From NCBI GenBank assembly GCA_008711295.1, contig VUYV01000046.1:5330948-5394947 (forward strand): 64,000 bases of DNA, written 5' to 3'. The first letter of the stretch is position 1; the number at the start of each line of letters is the position of its first letter. Made by a program: the position numbers and the translations under genes. The notes below the pieces were generated by a model. It was not told the DNA's origin and did not search any database. It saw only the letters and a program-made list of their open reading frames with translations. The stretch comes from Anarhynchus alexandrinus. Its lineage: Eukaryota; Chordata; Aves; Charadriiformes; Charadriidae. Positions 58,301 through 64,000 of this stretch are shown here, in pieces.

Positions 58301-60738
58301 AAGCAGTAAATGAAATAAGGTCCGGGCACTGTCATCCAAAAGCCAGCCGTTTGCAGGCTGTGGGAGTTATATTTCAGGATGACATGGAGGGCAGCTTTCT
58401 TGGATTTCACTTCTGTTACACGGTTGTGTGTTGCTGTGGGAACTGGACTAAGCACCCTGCATGGACCTCATGCCTTATATTCAGACCCGTGAGCACTCAG
58501 ATCCTGCATCTCTTGAGAAAAAGATTGGAAACCAAAATACCAGTGGATTACAGTGGATTGTACCAGGGATGTAGGATCTGCTCAGTGTATTTTTCACTGC
58601 TTAACAATGCAGCACTGAGCAATTAAAGCAAAGTGACAATTTAAATAAGACATTTTATAGGGTTTTGGAGGAGATTTAGGCTGCAAATGAACACACAATC
58701 AAACACACAAAAAAATCCACAGTGATAGTTGCAAAAATTGACCCCCACACCAAACAATGATCCAAATGGAAATCAAGGCACTTAGTGTAACCAGGAGTCT
58801 TTTACAGTGATCCAATGTAAAATCCCAGCTGCTCACACAAAGAGCTTCCTAAGATACATGTTACAGTTCTGATTTAACAAGTGTTACTGGAGTTTACCAG
58901 TTGAAGGACAACTGATTTGTGCTTTAAAAACCTATTAGTTTGAGCTAACTTAGAAGTAAAAGCATTTTCTTTTAAATATATCTATTATAGAAAAGAAAAG
59001 AAATAGGGAAAGGATGGCAGAGATCCTATGCAATTGCATAAATATATTTCAAAAGGTAGTAAACCTAAGGTGAAATCTTACAGACTTCTATCTATAATTT
59101 AAACGACCGCACTGTCAAATTGGCATCCTGCCAATTTAGTTCTGAAACTAAAATATCAAAGCGGATATTAGGTAAAAGAAGATGAATCATTAGTCATTAC
59201 CTCACAGATTTATTTATGATTGTATTCAGTTTTGTAAAACTATCACAATAATTGCTATTGTCATTTCTCAGTTTCCTTCTGCTTTCAGCTGCTTTTTGTA
59301 TAAATGTCTTCCCACCTGGAACGTGCTAACTTTAGGTTTGTAAGCTCAAAGCCCACAGCAAGGATGTTTTTTAAGGTGGAGCAGCATTTAAATATAAATT
59401 TCTCACAGTCCCTAGAGTTAATAGACTCATTCATCCTGTAGCCATTTTGGCTGTGGTTATCCGAAACATTAAAATATGATGCCTAACATTCAGTCTGCAA
59501 TACTCATGGACACCGATATATTGCCTGAGTAATATTTCTGTTTTGCAGCAGTGTTAATAAAGCAACTGTGGAAGCTATAAACTGCAAAGGTGGAAGTTAC
59601 AACTGTGCAATGTTCCAGGGAGGAATTTGAGATGACCATTAGAGTCCCACAACCCATCAGTAATTTCTATAATCAGTAAAAAAAAAAAACAAAACCCAAC
59701 CCAAATCTTGATGATTAAAAAAACCTGTTAGTCTTGGGAGTGATGATTAGCCTTTGAATTACTGGTAATATGTCTACCTAGAGAGTTTATCTACCTGGTG
59801 AGGCAAAAGACTGAGAAAAACGGATTTTTAAGGAAAAGATCTAACATATTTTGAATGCTTACTGCTTTATTGACAGAAGCTTCCTGCTTTTCTGGGGCTG
59901 AGAGGGAGATGAGGCTGAAGTTCAGGTTGTGCATTGGAGGCTGTGAGCTGGCGCTGGCTCATCCCTGCGAGTTATCATCCGGATACCCGGCAGCTCCTGC
60001 CTCTCTCTGAGGTAGTGTTGCTAGGCAGTTGCTAAGGCTGCTTTTGCTCCACGCTAGAAGATGATCTATGTTTTCTGCTCTAAACGGTGGGATTTAGGGA
60101 TGGATTATTCTCCCCAACCTGGCTACTCCTTGCTGATGTGCACAAGGATACCTCGTCGCTGTGCCCCCCAAAAAAGGTCTGCACAGCTCTAACATCTCAG
60201 ATAACAGCTTGGATTGGAGGCTGATGGCAGCAGGAGACTCCCAGGGTGACAAGGAGGGGTTTTCCCTGGGGATTTAACTCCTCAGCATAAAAACTGTGAC
60301 TTCTTCCTCGGAGAGTAGCTGTCACAGATCAGCATCAGAGTCCACACAGGGGTATCATGCAAGCAGGAAGGATTGCTCTGCCTGACTTAGCCTGGGGGTT
60401 ATGGCTCTTTTTGTTACTCTAATGATTCATCTAGTTTTTCCAGTTATACCCAAAGTAGTTTTCCCTGTAGTAAAGAGAAGTCTTTTATGCCACAGATGGT
60501 AGCTAATATTCTTTTAGTGATTAATGGCGTTTTCTGCAAAGCAGGGCTGGGGTGGTCAGATCTCCTACTCAGCCACTGATGACAGTACTCCCTTTTTCTA
60601 TTGCCAAGACATAGCCCTGAACTTACGTCTGCCTTACATAGAGACAAATGAAATGTGCAGAACACATACACACCTCTTAGTCCTGAAGTCCCATAAACAG
60701 TTTTGATAAAATTTAATCTGGTAAATTGGATTCAAGAG
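52373..60738. other. Non-coding stretch, no gene recognised
   Basis: It includes a faint ancient-repeat match at 52462-52532 (ending TGAAAATCTCAGC), an inverted repeat at 54621-54647 (GCTGTAC/GTACAGC), and the TTAGAA repeat at 56237-56271. A somewhat more CpG-containing segment at 59940-60060 carries a tandem GTTGCTA motif. Open frames here (to 114 codons at 52959-53303) show no domain. Confidence 0.5.
56237..56271. repeat. (TTAGAA)n short tandem repeat
   Basis: Five to six imperfect units of TTAGAA/TTAGAAT. It differs from the telomeric TTAGGG unit at two positions and is too short to be called an interstitial telomere. Confidence 0.85.
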
Positions 60739-60985
60739 ATCTGGGATTAATTCTCAGTTCAGCTCTTGCCAGTTCTTTTGCTGGATATCTATCAAATGAG
60801 CCTATTGTGCAACAGTTCTGTGCACTCTCGGGGAGCTCACTTAATCCACTTTATGGTTTGGTTCCTCCTCAGCAAAATAAGGGTAATACCTTATTACCTA
60901 CCTTAGCAGAGGAGCCAAAAACCATTACTGGATATGAACTATTCAGATGTTTGGAGAGCTGTGATACACAGAGTGTGTCTATCTT
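60739..60985 (-). mobile_element. MIR-family SINE, antisense
   Basis: Reading on the plus strand, the antisense MIR blocks appear in order: GATCTGGGATTAATTCTCAG, GGGGAGCTCACTTAATCCAC, TTTGGTTCCTCCTCAGCAAA, ATAAGGGTAATACC, then TTACCTACCTTAGCAG, and CAGATGTTTGGAGAGC. These correspond to the MIR antisense CACTTAACCTCTCTGTGCCTCAGTTTCC..ATCTGTAAAATGGGGATAATA..ACCTACCTCACAG. It is the best preserved MIR copy in the window and is likely amniote-wide in age. Confidence 0.65.
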
Positions 60986-63900
60986 TTTTCCTTATTTAGT
61001 ACAGTGATATTTTCTAAGGGAGTGTTCAGTTATCAAATTTTATTCCAGAAGAAATATTTCACATGGCCAAATCATTCTTTATAACGTCAGTTCTTAATAG
61101 TCCCTTTCTAGGAAGTCTTATTTTACAGTTTTCTGTGTTCTTTCTCTTAATGGAGTTGATGTCCTTCTGCGTGCTTCATCACTCCTCCCCACTCCAAGTT
61201 TTCAGAATGGCTTTCCTTTCCCTGGTGAATTATCGTGACCTCTGGTGATAGTTGAGAAGATGCAACAAAGCAGAGATGCTTTCTCAGTACCTCCAGCCAC
61301 GACTTTGCGGTTTTTCCATTCTCTGTGATTGCTACAAAAGTTGATACACTTGAAGTGCACAGAAAGATCAAGCACCTGTGTGAAAGGAAGTGAAATGAAG
61401 TGTCACAAAATTAGTACAGGGGCTTTTGAGAGGCACATGTAAGCTTTTTGTATCTGGGCATCGTCTATTTCCGTTTCAAAATGTTTCCTTTACTGAACTC
61501 ATTGCAGTTACTTTCCTGAGCTTCTTTAGGCTTGTGAGAAGAGCTGGCTGGCAGAGCTCCAGCTTGCGGCTTCCTAGCTCCAAAACAGATACAAGACCAG
61601 CCCAGAAGGGACCTGGAGAGGTTGCTTTGACAGTCTTTTGCCTGAAGAAAAGATTAGCATCGCAGAAATTATTTTTGACTGGTCTTTACAAGCTTCCAGT
61701 GATGGAGATGGTCACTGCCTCTGAAACAGACCACTACTACTATATTCCTGGTACTGGACATCCCTGGTGATGTGCAGATGTTGTTTGCTGTCATTCTCTC
61801 TGTCGTAACACCATTCACACATCTCCATCAAAATAATTTCTCCTTTAGTGCTATGCAGACAAGAAATGAGAAGACAGATCTGGATACCAGGTCAGCGGCT
61901 CATGTGCTGTGACCACTATGAATAATGTTTATTAGATACAGTGAGGACAGCGTTAGCCTTAACTTAGAGGACCATTAGCCAGTAACAGCTTTTTAGCACT
62001 TGCTATTGCAGGATAAATTTATAATCAAGTGCTCAAAAAGGAAACATCAGAGGGGCACGTCTTTGAGAGATATTGTATTGCTGGGTGCATACCAGGTAAA
62101 CCTAACATACAACCGCTGCTTCTGTTGGACCCTGGATCACCATATATAACAGAAGAATAAATTCCTTTGCTCACGGCTTACAGGTGAGAGTTGTTCCTTC
62201 TGCCAACTCTTTCTTCTCAAATATTCCCTGTAGACCTTACAAAGCTTTTTCTCAAGCAGAAGTTTTCTGTTCCTAGTGTTGTCTCCCCATTCCAGTCACA
62301 TCTCTCTCTGAAAGTATATCACATGTATCTGTACCAGATTCCATGCTCACCCTACAGGCTTATTCTTTACTAAGTTGTTTTCGGGGGGTTGGGTCTCTGG
62401 AGTAAACTACCTGCATTGGGATTGCTTTGGAAAGTATAGGCTTATTACAGAAATTGGTCTGCAAAAGAGTCCCTATCTTACTCAGTTGTGAAATTATGGG
62501 TAAATGAGGAGAAAGGTATAAAAATATGCATATATGTATGTAAAGATTGAAGAAAAGGAGTGATTTGGGGGGTGGGAAAGCAGGGAAATTAGGGAGTAAT
62601 CAAGTGCCACTGAGAAATAAGGAATTTAAACCGACTGTTGATTACACCAGAGTAGTTTAACAACAGAAGCAACAGAAAGTCTGCTAATCACAAGCAGCTC
62701 AGAGCTGACAGTGTGAGCTACTGAATAACTTCACCTCCCTGCCTATTCAGCAGGCGTATAAGGTGTGTACGGCAAGAACTATTTTGCTTTAAGCTCCTTA
62801 TATTATTCAGGACAGAGATTTGGGCCTCTCTAGAGTTTGCAAGAATGGCAAAAAAGTGGGTGAGTTTCTCAATAAATGGGTAGAATATCCCCCCACAGGG
62901 TACTTCCCTCTCTTCATTGGCTGTTAGAAGAACCTGGGAAATGCTAGTCATTCTGGAAGCAACCTAACGAAATAGGGCCAGTTTACTAGTATGGCCCTAG
63001 TTGTACCTCAAATCCTTACACATCAAATGTGCTTTTTCCTCATGAGAGAAAATTTTATTAAAACTCTTTTCCAGCAAGGTGATTTGTGCATGTTAAGGAT
63101 GATTCAGCAAAGCACTTAATTACGTGTCTCAGCCTATCCCTAATTAGCAGAGATCTTAAATTCTTGTAATACACTAAGCATGTCCTTGAAGATAACTCAG
63201 GCACATACTTAAACTAATGAGTAAGCCTGGTGGAAAGCAGGTAAGTTAAGGAAGTGCTTCAACAGCGGGTCATGTAACTTGCCAAAAGACACACACAATA
63301 TCTCCGGTAAAACCAACAGCTGAACCTACAGCAGCACAATTTCTTTATAATCAAAAAACTACCTTTCCTAAGTAAGTAAGCTTCACCCCTTTCCCTCTTC
63401 TACTGTATGGATGTGAGTTTTCTCCATCTCCCTGATACTGGAGCATTGTTCTCTGCATATTACTGGGTGTTTTGTGATAAAGGATGTTTTGAAATGTAGA
63501 AGCCTGAAATATCTTTGGGTATCTGTTTCTCTTCACTGAACTTTATTGAACTTGACTGCTTTGTGTTTCACTCTGAGAACGGCTGACTCTCTTTTTCCCA
63601 GGCTTTTGGAGTTCACTTTTCAAGTGTGGGGAGGTCAGTATCATTGGCTTTTTTCCACCTCTGAGTGCCTGAGTTTCTGCAGGAGAGAACACAAATTGTT
63701 AATAGTGAAAATTGCTCAATATCCTCTGGTGTTCTGATGGATGGCAGTATCCTTGCTCCGTGTCTCTTGGTACAGCAAAACACTTCAGCTGAAGAGGCTT
63801 TAAAAATCTATTTTGTCTACTTGAATACACAAGTTTTGTAGTAATGAACAGCCTTCATGCCAAGGTCAAATCAGAATAATAACAAATAAGCAGATTTGTT

Positions 63901-64000
63901 AGTGAAAACAGGGCTGTATTTTTTTATAAGGGAATAAGAATCAGGGTTATCCTGCACTCTTGCTAGTTTTGGTCTTTACTGGAAACTTGTAGCAAACTTG
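60986..64000. other. Non-coding stretch, no gene recognised
   Basis: No exon seen. A weak MIR-like match lies at 63255-63335 (CATGTAACTTGCCAAAAGACACACAC, GAACCTACAG). The 114-codon frame at 61426-61770 has no domain and no splice context. Confidence 0.5.

Noticed and set aside
1..64000. CRISPR array, operon, endogenous retrovirus with paired LTRs, or rRNA genes
   Set aside because: No regularly spaced repeats, no bacterial gene layout, no gag/pol/env-like frames or long terminal repeat pair, and no rRNA-like sequence were seen.

Overview
The window reads as intergenic or intronic DNA from a bird, in a draft assembly. The basis is the repeat content. Nearly every repeat I can recognise is a CR1 LINE in either orientation, with the CR1 3' end (8-bp direct repeats of the type ATTCTATG, no long poly-A). 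A few worn amniote MIR-like fragments accompany them, and there is no Alu/B1/L1-type material. The species cannot be told from the sequence. There are one 479-base N gap and two single Ns. I found no convincing host protein-coding exon and no RNA gene; the open frames of 60-160 codons lack recognisable domains and occur at the rate expected by chance in about 40% GC DNA.

Layout: 1-6070 is plain non-coding sequence with one ancient repeat fragment, and a short CR1 tail lies at 6071-6150. A compound CR1 locus (copy A) lies at 10166-11099. From 11.1 to 18.9 kb there is non-coding DNA with MIR-like remnants, followed by a CR1 3' end at 18866-19075. A short CpG-rich stretch behind a good 3' splice-site-like sequence lies at 21192-21410. 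Old CR1 tails lie at 24.2 and 25.4 kb. A two-copy tandem repeat broken by an N lies at 31677-31844.

The most structured part is 32472-34452. There an old sense-strand CR1 is split by a younger antisense CR1 that carries reverse transcriptase coding sequence, and a 7-bp target-site duplication flanks the insertion. The same insertion junction recurs in copy A 22 kb away, about 99% identical over 355 bases, so the locus was duplicated (or misassembled) after the nested insertion. Further CR1 copies lie at 39132-39540 and 40085-40911. From 41 kb to the end the sequence is mostly unannotatable. It includes an AT-rich, TAAT-motif-dense block near 46.4-46.96 kb that resembles a conserved regulatory element, and an antisense MIR at 60.74-60.99 kb.

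I see no new molecular system. The most useful observations are the duplicated nested CR1 junction, its fold-back ends, and the CpG-rich exon-like stretch at 21.2 kb. Transposon family assignments rest on remembered consensus features, not on a database search.
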